From NCBI RefSeq assembly GCF_000015725.1, contig NC_008825.1, forward strand, positions 2,790,001 through 2,854,000: a stretch of DNA of 64,000 nt, read 5' to 3'. Positions 51,633 to 63,019 of the stretch are shown here, in pieces (within the stretch, counting starts at the first letter, position 1; every line of letters starts with the position of its first letter). Source of the DNA: Methylibium petroleiphilum PM1. Its GTDB lineage: Bacteria > Pseudomonadota > Gammaproteobacteria > Burkholderiales > Burkholderiaceae_C. The position numbers and the translations under genes are program-made. A model generated the notes under the pieces. It saw only the letters and a program-made list of their open reading frames with translations. It had not been told where the DNA came from and searched no databases.

Positions 51633-52324
51633 GCGGCCTGCGCGGTGGGCTGGACCCCCGACGCCACGATCCGGGGCAGTGGCAGGCTGCGGAACACGTC
51701 CCCGTAGAGGCGGTAGAAGGCGCGGGCGGCATGCACGATGGCGTCCTGGTCGGCGCGGTCGTCCAGCCGGTCCATCAGCAGCTCGAAATGCGCGGTGTGC
51801 TCCTGGTCGAGAGTGCCGTGCGAACGCAGGTAGCTGAAGGCGGCGTCAGGCAGGCGCAGGTTCACCTGGATGCGATCGGCCGCCATCAGCGCCAGAGACA
51901 CGCTGGTGCCCTCGAGCACATGCACCATGCCGAAGAAGCCCAGCGGGTTGCCGCGCGCGATGGTGTCGTAGGCATAGGCCACCATCACCTCGGTCGCATG
52001 GCCCGGCGTGCCGTGGCGCACAGCCTCCTTGTCGCCGCCGCAGGCCGCGATGTCGTCGAGGATCCATTCGTCGTGACCGCGCTCTTCCTCCACGTACTCG
52101 TCCAGCGCGTCGGTCAGCCACGCCGGCCGCGAGGAGCCCACGCGCTCGCGGCAGGCCTGCAGCAGCGGCACGGTGTGGCGCACGTGGTGGTAGGCCTGGG
52201 TCAGGAAGGCCAGGTAGCTGTCGCGCGAGACCTCGCCGCGCAGGCAGCCCTGGATGATGGGAATGGCGACCAGCCCGCCGCGTTCGGCGGCGGTGTCGCG
52301 CAGGAGTCGGGCGTGAAAGCTCAT
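51629..52324 (-). CDS. Haem-oxygenase-like diiron oxidase (iron-containing redox enzyme family)
   Basis: A 231-residue all-helical protein of the TenA/PqqC-like fold. The ligand pattern of haem-oxygenase-like diiron oxidases is visible: His46/His47 and His50 in AYHHVRH, Glu81 and His84 in EERGHDEW, Glu138 in HVLEGTS, and His176/His179 in DQEHTAHFE. Relatives such as UndA act on fatty acids with O2. It overlaps the AMP-ligase and SDR genes by 4 bp each. Oxidation of an acyl product made in the same operon is plausible. Confidence 0.8.
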   Translation of the reverse strand: MSFHARLLRDTAAERGGLVAIPIIQGCLRGEVSRDSYLAFLTQAYHHVRHTVPLLQACRERVGSSRPAWLTDALDEYVEEERGHDEWILDDIAACGGDKEAVRHGTPGHATEVMVAYAYDTIARGNPLGFFGMVHVLEGTSVSLALMAADRIQVNLRLPDAAFSYLRSHGTLDQEHTAHFELLMDRLDDRADQDAIVHAARAFYRLYGDVFRSLPLPRIVASGVQPTAQAA

Positions 52325-53808
52325 GGAGAGATCGGTTCCGTGATGAAGGTCGAAGGGAGCGGATCGGCCACCAGCGCATCGCGGTGCAATTGCTCGATGG
52401 CGGCACGTTGCGGCCGGCCGTTCGCGGTGGCGAGTCCGGTGTCGGTGTCGAAGGCCGCGCGGGCGCGGACCCAGCGGCGCACCCGCGCGTAGTCGGGCAG
52501 CCCGGCGTTGGCCGCATCGACGGCTGCCTGCAGCACGGCGTCGGGCAGGTCCGCGCGCAACGGCCACAGCACCGCCGACAGTGCCGGCCGGCCATCGCCG
52601 AACACCACCGCCTGGGCGATCGGCGGCAGGCCGCCCACCGCGGCACTCTGCAGCGCCGTCTCGACCCATTCGGGCGACACGTTGCGGCCATAGGCCGTGA
52701 TCAGCACCTGCTTCTTGCGGCCCTGCACGTGCAGGAAGCCCTGGGCGTCGATCGTGCCGAGGTCGCCGCTCGGCCACCAGTCCGGCAGTGGCGCCTCGCT
52801 GCCGAGGTAGCCGAGGAACGCGCTTCCCGTCACCTCGATCTCGCCGTCGGCGGCGATGCGCAGGCGCGCGTGCGGCAGCGGTCGGCCGGTGCTGCCCGGG
52901 CGATCGGCGCCGGGCAGGTTCAGCGTCTGCACCGACGCCCCTTCCGACAGGCCGTAGCCTTCGTAGGCCGGGATGCCGAGCTCACGTGCCGACTGCAGCA
53001 GCGGCGCACCGACCGCGGCACCGCCCACGGCCACCAGCCGCAGCGATGCCGGTGCCCGGCGACCGGTGGCCCGCAGCCACATCGTCCACGCCCGCAGCAT
53101 CTGCGGCAGCAGGATCAGGCTGTGCGGCTGCCAGGACTCGACCGCGGCCTGCAGCTGCGCCGGATCGAAGCGCGACGAACCGTGCAGCCCGACGCTGGCC
53201 AGCGGCACCGCGATGCAGGTGGCCTGGCGCCGGCGCGGCGCCAGCACGCCGGCGATGTTCTCCAGCAGCACCGCGAACGGCAGCACGCTGAGATGGCGGG
53301 TGATGTCCAGCGCGGCCGTGGCCTCGCCGATCGCCTGCGCCACCCGGTCCATCGCTGCCTGCCCCAGGCAGACGCCCTTCGGTGTGCCGGTGGTGCCGGA
53401 GGTGAAGGTGACCTTGGCGGTCCCGGCCGGCATCGCGACCGGCACCGCCGGGAGGCGCAGCGCGCTGATCGGCTCCGCTCCGGGGTCGAAGCGGAGCGGC
53501 TCGGACGGCGCACCGGGAAAGCCGGCGGCAGCCGCCGGAAACGTCCACAGGGTATCGACGCCGGCCGCGGCCAGCGCATGCTGCAGCTGCCCGCGCGTGA
53601 AGAAGCCGGGCAAGGGCACATGCACCACCCCGGCCCGTGCCGCGCCCGCATCGGCCACGAGCCAAGCGATGCCGTTGTCGAACAGCGTCGCCAGCACGCG
53701 CGTGCCACGCGCCCGCAGGGCCTCGGCGGCGCGGTCGACGGCCGCCTCGAAGCGCGCGGCCGGCCAGGCGTCGGGCTGCCCCGACGCCAGCGTTTCCACG
53801 AGATTCAT
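52321..53808 (-). CDS. AMP-binding acyl ligase
   Basis: The 495-residue protein is an ANL-superfamily adenylating enzyme. The P-loop is VTFTSGTTGTPKGVCLG (about residues 134-150). YEGYGLSEGASVQTLN is motif A5, WPSGDLGTIDAQGFLHVQGRKKQVLITAYGRNVSPEWVE holds the A7/A8 hinge, and NGRPQRAAIEQL is an A10-like end where the usual catalytic Lys is replaced by Arg. It would activate a carboxylic acid, perhaps a fatty acid. It overlaps both neighbours by 4 bp. Confidence 0.87.
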   Translation of the reverse strand: MNLVETLASGQPDAWPAARFEAAVDRAAEALRARGTRVLATLFDNGIAWLVADAGAARAGVVHVPLPGFFTRGQLQHALAAAGVDTLWTFPAAAAGFPGAPSEPLRFDPGAEPISALRLPAVPVAMPAGTAKVTFTSGTTGTPKGVCLGQAAMDRVAQAIGEATAALDITRHLSVLPFAVLLENIAGVLAPRRRQATCIAVPLASVGLHGSSRFDPAQLQAAVESWQPHSLILLPQMLRAWTMWLRATGRRAPASLRLVAVGGAAVGAPLLQSARELGIPAYEGYGLSEGASVQTLNLPGADRPGSTGRPLPHARLRIAADGEIEVTGSAFLGYLGSEAPLPDWWPSGDLGTIDAQGFLHVQGRKKQVLITAYGRNVSPEWVETALQSAAVGGLPPIAQAVVFGDGRPALSAVLWPLRADLPDAVLQAAVDAANAGLPDYARVRRWVRARAAFDTDTGLATANGRPQRAAIEQLHRDALVADPLPSTFITEPISP

Positions 53809-54446
53809 CGGTCCGCGCCCCGCGCCCGCTCGGCCAGTCGACGCATGGCGAGCGGCAGGTGGCCGGCCAGCACGACCGGGTGGTGCTCGTAGTAGCTTCC
53901 CCAGTCGTGCGCGGCGTCGCCGAGACGGGCCGGGTCGGCCGGCCCGAGTGCCCTCGGCACCACGCCCATGCGCGTGAACAGGTGGCGCAGTTCTTCGGTC
54001 AGGGTGCTGACGACCCATTCGACCTGCAGCCCTGCCAGGTGCTGTGCCAGCCGGAGGATCAGGCGCCTGCCCTCGCCGGCACGGACGGCGGCCAGGTGGC
54101 CCACTTCGACGATGCGTTCGCGCGGCGGCTGCACCGCGCCCACGGTCAGGGCATGCTCGATCGGAACGTCCAGGTAATGTTCGAGGAACAGCGGCTGCGT
54201 CGCGACCCGGTAGCCGGCGGCGGCCAGCACCGGGGCATCGGGATCGGCGCCGTCGCGCAGGCTCACCAGCACCGGGGCGAACTGGCGCACCCGCGCGCCG
54301 TAGCGCTCGCCGTAGACGCGGCGGATGAACTCCTCGACGCGGGCGCGTCCGGGGTCCCCGACGCCATGCCAGGCGAAATGGGGCACCGGGGCGGCGGTCT
54401 CGACATCCTGCGAGCGGGGACCGGCGGCGAACTGGGCGATGCGCAT
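53805..54446 (-). CDS. Thermostable-hemolysin family protein
   Basis: The 213-residue protein matches the thermostable hemolysin (delta-VPH) family described from Vibrio. Characteristic stretches are FIRRVYGERYGARVRQFAPVLVSLRDG, AAAGYRVATQPLFLEHYLDVPIEHAL and RERIVEVGHLAAVRAGEGRRLILRLAQHLAGLQVEWVVSTLTEELRHLFTRMG. The last resembles an acyl-homoserine-lactone-synthase/GNAT-like fold, so it may be an acyltransferase rather than a toxin. AAGGAG precedes ATG 54446. It is the first gene of the operon and overlaps the ligase gene by 4 bp. Confidence 0.82.
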   Translation of the reverse strand: MRIAQFAAGPRSQDVETAAPVPHFAWHGVGDPGRARVEEFIRRVYGERYGARVRQFAPVLVSLRDGADPDAPVLAAAGYRVATQPLFLEHYLDVPIEHALTVGAVQPPRERIVEVGHLAAVRAGEGRRLILRLAQHLAGLQVEWVVSTLTEELRHLFTRMGVVPRALGPADPARLGDAAHDWGSYYEHHPVVLAGHLPLAMRRLAERARGADR

Positions 54447-54625
54447 GAACACTCCTTTGAGGCCTGGATGCTCGCGGCGCAAACTTAAGCCGGCGTTAAG
54501 TGGAAGGCAGCCTTACACCTGGTCACCGGCGCTTGCCACATCCGTCACGGCGAACGCCGGCCCGCGGGCGGGCCGATGACCCTGCGATTCCTCCATGCGG
54601 CGCCGGGCTCGCTACACTGCCGCCC

Positions 54626-54982
54626 GTGCGCCGCCTCCTCGCCATCGTCCTGCTCGCCTTGCTGCCCCTCCAGTTCAGCTGGGCGGCGGTGGCGTCCTAT
54701 TGCGAGCGCGAAGCAAGCGTGGACGCCGCGCACGTGTGCCATCACGAGCACCTGCACCACGCGAACGCGGTCGCGGACGATGGGTGCCCGGAAGGCGAGA
54801 CCACCGGCGCGGGTGATGTCGATTGCGGACACTGCCACGGCCACTGCACCGGCCTGCTGGGCTTGCCGGAGAGTTTGTCCGGCGACCTGTCGACGGCAAC
54901 GCCCCGCACTTCCGCCGACGAAGCGGGCGGCGCCCACGCACCGGCCCGACCCGAACGCCCTCAGTGGGCGCCCCTTGCCTGA
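54626..54982 (+). CDS. CzcI-like secreted His/Cys-rich protein
   Basis: A 118-residue protein with a signal peptide (LLAIVLLALLPLQFSWAAVA). A Cys/His-rich mature part follows: YCEREASVDAAHVCHHEHLHHANAVADDGC, then VDCGHCHGHCTGLLGL. This is the pattern of CzcI/DUF2946-type proteins that precede czc metal-efflux genes and may sense or bind metal in the periplasm. The start is GTG 54626; upstream in-frame starts give Pro/Arg-rich sequence without sense. It is the first gene of the efflux operon. The 179-bp gap before it should carry the promoter. Confidence 0.75.
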   Translation: MRRLLAIVLLALLPLQFSWAAVASYCEREASVDAAHVCHHEHLHHANAVADDGCPEGETTGAGDVDCGHCHGHCTGLLGLPESLSGDLSTATPRTSADEAGGAHAPARPERPQWAPLA

Positions 54983-55130
54983 TCGGCAAGGCGGGTCACT
55001 CTTTCCTTTCCTGAAGCCCGTCGACGCCTGAGCGCGTGCCGCTGTCGCGGCCGCCTCCGGCGTGCGGCGTCCGCTGGGTCGCCGCTTGCCGATCTCCCGT
55101 GGGTTGATTCCTTCAACACTGGAGCATCGG

Positions 55131-56402
55131 ATGGACCGAAGTTCACGAACGAATACCACCTGGCGCCGGCACGCCGCCGCCGCGCTCGCGGCGCTGCTGG
55201 CGGCCGCACCGGCACAGGCCGCGCCGCCCGCCGCCGACCCCCTCGACCTGCGACGGGCCTTCGAGGCCGCCTGGGCACGGCAGCCCGAGTCGCTGTCGCT
55301 GCCGTCGCGGCGCGACGCCGCCCGGGCGCAACAGGGCGCCGCGCGGTCCTGGACGCCCGAGCCGGCCGCGCTGGCGCTGTCGAACAAGACCGACCGCCTG
55401 AACCGCAATCGGGGCGCACGCGAGCTGGAGGTCGGCGTCGCGATGCCGCTGTGGCTGCCGGGCGAACGCAGCCGCAGCGGCGCGCTGGCCGACGCCGAGG
55501 CGGCGGCCGTCGAGAGCCACACCCTGGCCGCGCAACTGGCCGTGGCGGCCCGCGTGCGCGAGGCCTGGTGGGACTGGCAGCGGGCCCGCCTCGACGCCGA
55601 CATCGCGGACGGCCAGCTGGCCAGCGCCCGGCGCATCGCCGCCGACGTCGCCCGGCGCACCCAGGCCGGCGATCTGGCGCGGGCCGACCAGCACCAGGCG
55701 GACGGCGCCGTCGCCGGCGCCGAATCGGCGCTGGCGCAGGCCCGGGCGGCGCTGGCGGCGGCCCGGCAGCAGCTCAAGGCCGGCACTGGCCTGATGCCGC
55801 CGGCCGAGCCCGCCGCCGCGGCCCCGCTCGCCGAACCGGAACCCGAGCCCGGCCGGACCGCCGAGCCCGAGGCACATGCCGCGCTGCGCGAGCTGCAGGA
55901 CCGCGCCACGGTGGCCGAGCGCACGGCCCAGCTCGCGGCCACGCAGTCGCGTGCCAACCCGGAGCTGACGCTGGCCGGCACGCGCGAGCGCGGCACCGAT
56001 GGCGAGGCCAGCCAGCCGTCGATCACGCTCGGCCTGCGCATCCCCTTCGGCGGCGGCGCGCGCCACGACAGCCGCGTGGCCCGCGCCCGCGCCGAGGCTC
56101 TGGAGCTGCAGACCCGGCTCGCACTGGAGCGCGAGCGGCTGCAGGCCGAGCAGGAGGCGGCGCGCGTGCGCGTCGACGCGGCGCGCAGCCAGCTCGCCGC
56201 GACGGAGCGGCGCGCCCGGCTGGCGCGCGAGTCGCGCGGCTACTTCGACCAGTCCTTCCAGCTCGGCGAGACCGACCTGCCGACCCGCCTGCGCATCGAG
56301 GCCGAGGCGGCCGACGCCGAACGCCAGGCGGCCCGCACTCGCATCGAACTCGCCGCCGCCCTGTCGGCCTGGCGCCAGGCCCTGGGGCTGCTGCCCCGGT
56401 GA
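55131..56402 (+). CDS. TolC-family outer membrane factor of the metal efflux system
   Basis: The 423-residue protein has a signal peptide (HAAAALAALLAAAPAQAAPP) and the two-fold helical repeat of TolC/CzcC proteins. Long coiled segments occur at about residues 115-220 and 320-400. The beta-strand signatures are GARELEVGVAMPLWLPGERS and ASQPSITLGLRIPFGGGARHDSR. It should form the outer-membrane channel for the downstream adaptor and RND pump. ATG 55131 gives a normal signal peptide. Confidence 0.88.
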   Translation: MDRSSRTNTTWRRHAAAALAALLAAAPAQAAPPAADPLDLRRAFEAAWARQPESLSLPSRRDAARAQQGAARSWTPEPAALALSNKTDRLNRNRGARELEVGVAMPLWLPGERSRSGALADAEAAAVESHTLAAQLAVAARVREAWWDWQRARLDADIADGQLASARRIAADVARRTQAGDLARADQHQADGAVAGAESALAQARAALAAARQQLKAGTGLMPPAEPAAAAPLAEPEPEPGRTAEPEAHAALRELQDRATVAERTAQLAATQSRANPELTLAGTRERGTDGEASQPSITLGLRIPFGGGARHDSRVARARAEALELQTRLALERERLQAEQEAARVRVDAARSQLAATERRARLARESRGYFDQSFQLGETDLPTRLRIEAEAADAERQAARTRIELAAALSAWRQALGLLPR

Positions 56403-56442
56403 CGCCGCGCCCCCCAACGAACTCCCAGAGGAACCCCATTCC

Positions 56443-57000
56443 ATGACCTCCACCTCTCTGTGGGCCGCGCTCGCCGTCGCGGCCCTCCTCGCCACCGGCG
56501 AGGCCGCCCATGCCGGCGAAGGCCACGACCACGGCAGCGAAGCCCCGGCCCCAGCCGGCGTGGCGCTGCCCCGTTTCGCGGCCGTCTCCGAGACCTTCGA
56601 ACTCGTCGGTGTTCTCAACGGCCGCCAGCTCACGCTCTACCTCGACCGCACGGCCGACAACCGCCCGGTGCGCGACGCCGAGATCGCGCTCGAGATCGGC
56701 GGCCAGCCCGTCAAGGCCGAGGCGCACGGTGACGCCGAGTACGAGGTCGTGCTGGCCGAGGCGCCCGCGCCGGGCGTCCTGCCGATCACCGCGACGGTGA
56801 CCGCCGGCGACGAGCTGGACCTGCTGGCCGGTGAACTCGACCTCCACGCGCCCGTGCACGCCGAGGCTGCGAACCCTGCACACGCGACCAAGGCCTACGC
56901 CGCCTGGTTCGTCGGCGCCATCGCCGTGCTGGCCCTGCTCGGCTGGGGCGCACGGCGGGTGCTGGGCGGGCGCCGTGTCCGCACCGGAGCGGCCGCATGA
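56443..57000 (+). CDS. Periplasmic His-motif protein with C-terminal membrane anchor
   Basis: A 185-residue protein with a signal peptide ending AHA, followed at once by GEGHDHGSEAPA. A beta-rich domain (FELVGVLNGRQLTLYLDRTADNRPVRDAEIALEIGGQPVKAE...) and a C-terminal membrane helix (AWFVGAIAVLALLGWGARRVL) follow. The domain resembles carrier- or adaptor-associated beta-sandwiches seen next to czcB genes. It may deliver or bind metal ions at the inner membrane. It ends in an ATGA overlap with the adaptor gene. No defined function is known to me. Confidence 0.72.
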   Translation: MTSTSLWAALAVAALLATGEAAHAGEGHDHGSEAPAPAGVALPRFAAVSETFELVGVLNGRQLTLYLDRTADNRPVRDAEIALEIGGQPVKAEAHGDAEYEVVLAEAPAPGVLPITATVTAGDELDLLAGELDLHAPVHAEAANPAHATKAYAAWFVGAIAVLALLGWGARRVLGGRRVRTGAAA

Positions 57001-58115
57001 AGCGCCCCGCCCTGACGGCCGCGGGCGCGGCCCTGCTGATCGCCCTGACGACTTGCATCCCGATGGCCCGTGCCGGCGAGGGCCACGACCACGGCGACGC
57101 GCCTGCGGCGCCCAGCGCCAACGGCCCGCAACGGCAACCCGACGGCAGCGTGTTCCTGCCCAAGCCGGCTCAGCGCCAGCTGGGTGTGCGGACCGTCGTG
57201 AGCACGGCCGCCGATCTGCCGCGCACGGTGGAGCTGGGCGCCCGCGTGCTGATGGACCCGAATGCCGGCGGCCGGGTGCAGGCGCTGCACGCCGGCCGCA
57301 TCGAGCCCGGCCCGCGCGGCCTGCCCCACCCCGGGCAGGCGGTGCGCCGCGGCGAGGTGCTGGCCCACGTGCTGCCGTCGGCCGCGCCGATCGAGCGCTC
57401 CAACCAGGCTGCACAGCTGGCCGAGCTGCGCGCCGCCCGGGCGCTGGCCGACAAGCGCGTCGCACGCCTGCAGGCACTGGCCGACACGGTGCCGCGCAAG
57501 GAGATCGAGGCCGCCGAGAGCGAAGCGGCCAGCCTGGCGGCGCGCATCGCGGCGGTGGGTGGCGGCCTGGCGCTCCGCGAGCCGCTGACGGCGCCGGTGG
57601 CGGGCGTGATCGCCTCGGCGCACGTGGTGGCCGGCCAGGTGGTCGACGCCCGCGAGCTGGTGTTCGAGATCGTCGACCCGACGCGCCTGCGCATCGAGGC
57701 GCTGGCCTTCGACGCCGCCCTCGCCTCGAACATCGGCAGCGCGACGATGGCCGTCGGCGAGCGGCGCGTGCCGCTGGTGTTCGTCGGCGCCGCACGCAGC
57801 CTGCGCGAGCAGGCGCTGCCGCTGGCCTTCCGCGCCGAGGGCGCGGCGCTGGAGGCGCTGGCCGTCGGCCAGCCGGTGCGGGTGTTCGTGCAGACGCGCG
57901 ACAAGGTGCAGGGCATCGCCGTGCCCGTGGCTGCGCTGATGAAGAACGCCGCCAACCAGACCATCGTCTGGGTCAAGACGGCCCCGGAGCGCTTCGAGCC
58001 CCGTGCGGTGACCACCGAAGCGCTGGACGGCGTGCACGCCGCGGTGACCTCGGGTCTGAAGCCCGGTGATCGGGTCGCGACGCAAGGCGCGACCCTGATC
58101 AACCAGGTCCGCTGA
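56997..58115 (+). CDS. RND efflux periplasmic adaptor (CzcB/HlyD-like)
   Basis: A 372-residue membrane-fusion protein. The signal peptide (ALTAAGAALLIALTTCIPMARA) is followed by GEGHDHGDAPAAP, a probable metal-binding motif. The barrel-sandwich halves flank a helical hairpin (about residues 118-195) and include LPHPGQAVRRGEVLAHVLPS and LREPLTAPVAGVIASAHVVAGQVVDARELVFEIVDPTRLRIEAL. The C-terminus has VTSGLKPGDRVATQGATLINQV. It connects the RND pump to the TolC-like channel. It overlaps the preceding gene by 4 bp. Confidence 0.9.
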   Translation: MKRPALTAAGAALLIALTTCIPMARAGEGHDHGDAPAAPSANGPQRQPDGSVFLPKPAQRQLGVRTVVSTAADLPRTVELGARVLMDPNAGGRVQALHAGRIEPGPRGLPHPGQAVRRGEVLAHVLPSAAPIERSNQAAQLAELRAARALADKRVARLQALADTVPRKEIEAAESEAASLAARIAAVGGGLALREPLTAPVAGVIASAHVVAGQVVDARELVFEIVDPTRLRIEALAFDAALASNIGSATMAVGERRVPLVFVGAARSLREQALPLAFRAEGAALEALAVGQPVRVFVQTRDKVQGIAVPVAALMKNAANQTIVWVKTAPERFEPRAVTTEALDGVHAAVTSGLKPGDRVATQGATLINQVR

Positions 58116-58126
58116 GGGAGCCCGCG

Positions 58127-61246
<3,120 letters not shown>

Positions 61247-61281
61247 ATCCCCTGCTCTCCCCTCACACGAAAGGACGCTCC

Positions 61282-61668
61282 ATGAAGCCGCAACACCTGC
61301 TCGCCGCCGCAACCCTGGTCCTGGCCACCACGGCCTTCGCCGCCGGCGACCCGCACGACCACGCCCACGCGCACACGCCGCTGCACGGCGGCGTGGTGGT
61401 CGAGGTCAAGGACATCGACTACGAGCTGGTCGCCCAGCCCAGCGTGATCCAGCTGCACCTGCGCGACCACGGCAAGCCGGCCGACGTGTCGAACGCGACC
61501 GCCCGGCTCACGCTGCTGACCGGCACCGAGAAGCAGGAGGTGGTGCTGAAGCCGGCCGGCGACAAGCTCGAGGCCACCGGCAGCTTCAAGGTCGCCCCCG
61601 GCAGCAAGGCGGTGGCCGTGGTGACCGTCGCGGGCAAGCCCTCGACGGTGCGCTTCGTCTTGAAGTGA
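61282..61668 (+). CDS. Small periplasmic His-rich protein of the efflux operon
   Basis: The 128-residue precursor has a signal peptide (LLAAATLVLATTAFAAG), then DPHDHAHAHTPLHGG, a dense metal-binding stretch. A beta-sandwich-like domain follows (VVEVKDIDYELVAQPSVIQLHLRDHGKPADVSNATARLTLLTGTEKQEVVLKPAGDKLEATGSFKV). Similar proteins end czc/cus-type operons and may act as metal chaperones. A purine-rich AAGGA lies before the start. It is 35 bp downstream of the pump gene and closes the operon. Confidence 0.78.
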   Translation: MKPQHLLAAATLVLATTAFAAGDPHDHAHAHTPLHGGVVVEVKDIDYELVAQPSVIQLHLRDHGKPADVSNATARLTLLTGTEKQEVVLKPAGDKLEATGSFKVAPGSKAVAVVTVAGKPSTVRFVLK

Positions 61669-61690
61669 GCCCGCGCCCGGAACGCGGGGC

Positions 61691-62938
61691 CTAGCCCCGG
61701 CCCTCGGCCGACGCCATGGCGTCGTAGCCGGGGCTGCGGAGCAGCGCGTGCAGCTGACGCCGGCGCACCCCCAGGTTGCCGCCGTCGTAGAGCGGGAAGC
61801 AGAGCGCGTCCTGCATCAAGCCCGCGAGCGGGAACATGTCGGTGTAGCTGTCCACCCCCACCACGCGCATCGCGTCGTAGACCCCCTGCACGCAGAGTTC
61901 GGAGGCGTAGACCTTGGCCGTGGTCGGCAGCTCGCGGCTGCGCCCTTCGGTGAGGTCGAACTGATGGCAGGCCTTCCACGTCAGGTAGCGGGCCGCCTCG
62001 ATGCGCATCTTGATGTCCGCCAGCAGGTAGCCCACGCTCTGGTGCTCGATCACCGGCACGGTCCCGGAGCGCTTGTCGGTCTTCGCGAACTGCAGCGCCG
62101 TGTCGAAGGCCGCCCGCATCACGCCGACGCAGGCGGCGCCGATCAGCGCGGCGGTCCACGCGAAAGCGGTCTCCACGATGTCGATGCCGTCGCCGGGCGC
62201 GCCGAGGAGGTTGCCCACGGGAACGCGCACATCGTCGAAGTGGATGCGCGGCGAGATCGTCGCGCGGTGACCGACGGTGTCGAGGATGCCCGCCACCTGG
62301 ATGCCGGGCAGACCGCCCGGCACCACGATGACGGCCAGCGATTCCCGCGGCCCCAGCGCGGGGTCGGTGCGGCAGACCACGGTGAACAGGTGCGGCCCCT
62401 GGCCGTCCCATCCGGTGCCGTTGGTGGTGTAGTGCTTGCGCCCGCTGATCACCCATTCGTCGCCCTCGCGCCGCGCGAAGGTCTGGACGCCGGCGCTCGG
62501 GTCCGGGCAGTCGTAATTGGCGCCGCCGGTGACCTCGGTGAACGCGATGCCGGCCAGGCGGGCGCCGTCCTCCACGAAATCGGGCAGGAAGCGCCGCTTC
62601 TGTTCGGCGTTGCCGAAGCGCAGCAGCGGCTGTAGGCCCAGGCCGGTGGACAGCAGCGCCGAGGGCACGTTCACGTCGACGGCGGCCAGTTCCTCGGCCG
62701 CCAGCGCGAAGTCGAGCGTCGACAGTGCGGTGCCGCCGAACTCCTTAGGGATCAGGGCCTTGACGAAGCCCGCCGCGACCATGGCGTCGTAGTAGGGCCG
62801 CGTCGCGTAGAAGCGCTCCTCGGGCCGCGCCAGCGGCCGGATCGTCGCGGCCACCTCGCTCAGGACGCGCGCGGCAAAGCCGCGCGCATCGGCCTGCAGG
62901 GCGCGCTGGAACTCGCTGAGCGTGAAGTCGATCGCCAT
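61691..62938 (-). CDS. Acyl-CoA dehydrogenase family protein
   Basis: A 415-residue FAD enzyme. Family marks are IPKEFGGTALSTLDFALAAEELA, IAFTEVTGGANYDCPDPSAGVQTFARREGDEWVISGRKHYTTNG (flavin and substrate contacts), and AALIGAACVGVMRAAFDTALQFAKTDKRSG. The C-terminus has VYDAMRVVGVDSYTDMFPLAGLMQDALCFPLYDGGNLGVRRRQLHALLRSPGYD. The position of the catalytic Glu is not obvious, so a related nitroalkane- or sulfur-oxidising activity cannot be excluded. ATG 62938 (MAIDFTLSEFQRAL) is the natural start. Confidence 0.9.
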   Translation of the reverse strand: MAIDFTLSEFQRALQADARGFAARVLSEVAATIRPLARPEERFYATRPYYDAMVAAGFVKALIPKEFGGTALSTLDFALAAEELAAVDVNVPSALLSTGLGLQPLLRFGNAEQKRRFLPDFVEDGARLAGIAFTEVTGGANYDCPDPSAGVQTFARREGDEWVISGRKHYTTNGTGWDGQGPHLFTVVCRTDPALGPRESLAVIVVPGGLPGIQVAGILDTVGHRATISPRIHFDDVRVPVGNLLGAPGDGIDIVETAFAWTAALIGAACVGVMRAAFDTALQFAKTDKRSGTVPVIEHQSVGYLLADIKMRIEAARYLTWKACHQFDLTEGRSRELPTTAKVYASELCVQGVYDAMRVVGVDSYTDMFPLAGLMQDALCFPLYDGGNLGVRRRQLHALLRSPGYDAMASAEGRG

Positions 62939-63019
62939 GGCCGCTCCGGATCGTGATGGGGGGAGCACTGATCTTGCCCGTGCCGGCCTCGGGCGTAAAC
63001 CGGCGGCCGTTACGGCCGG

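Noticed and set aside
53805-54446. A genuine secreted hemolysin toxin
   Set aside because: There is no signal peptide. The operon consists of metabolic enzymes, so the family name probably misleads as to function.
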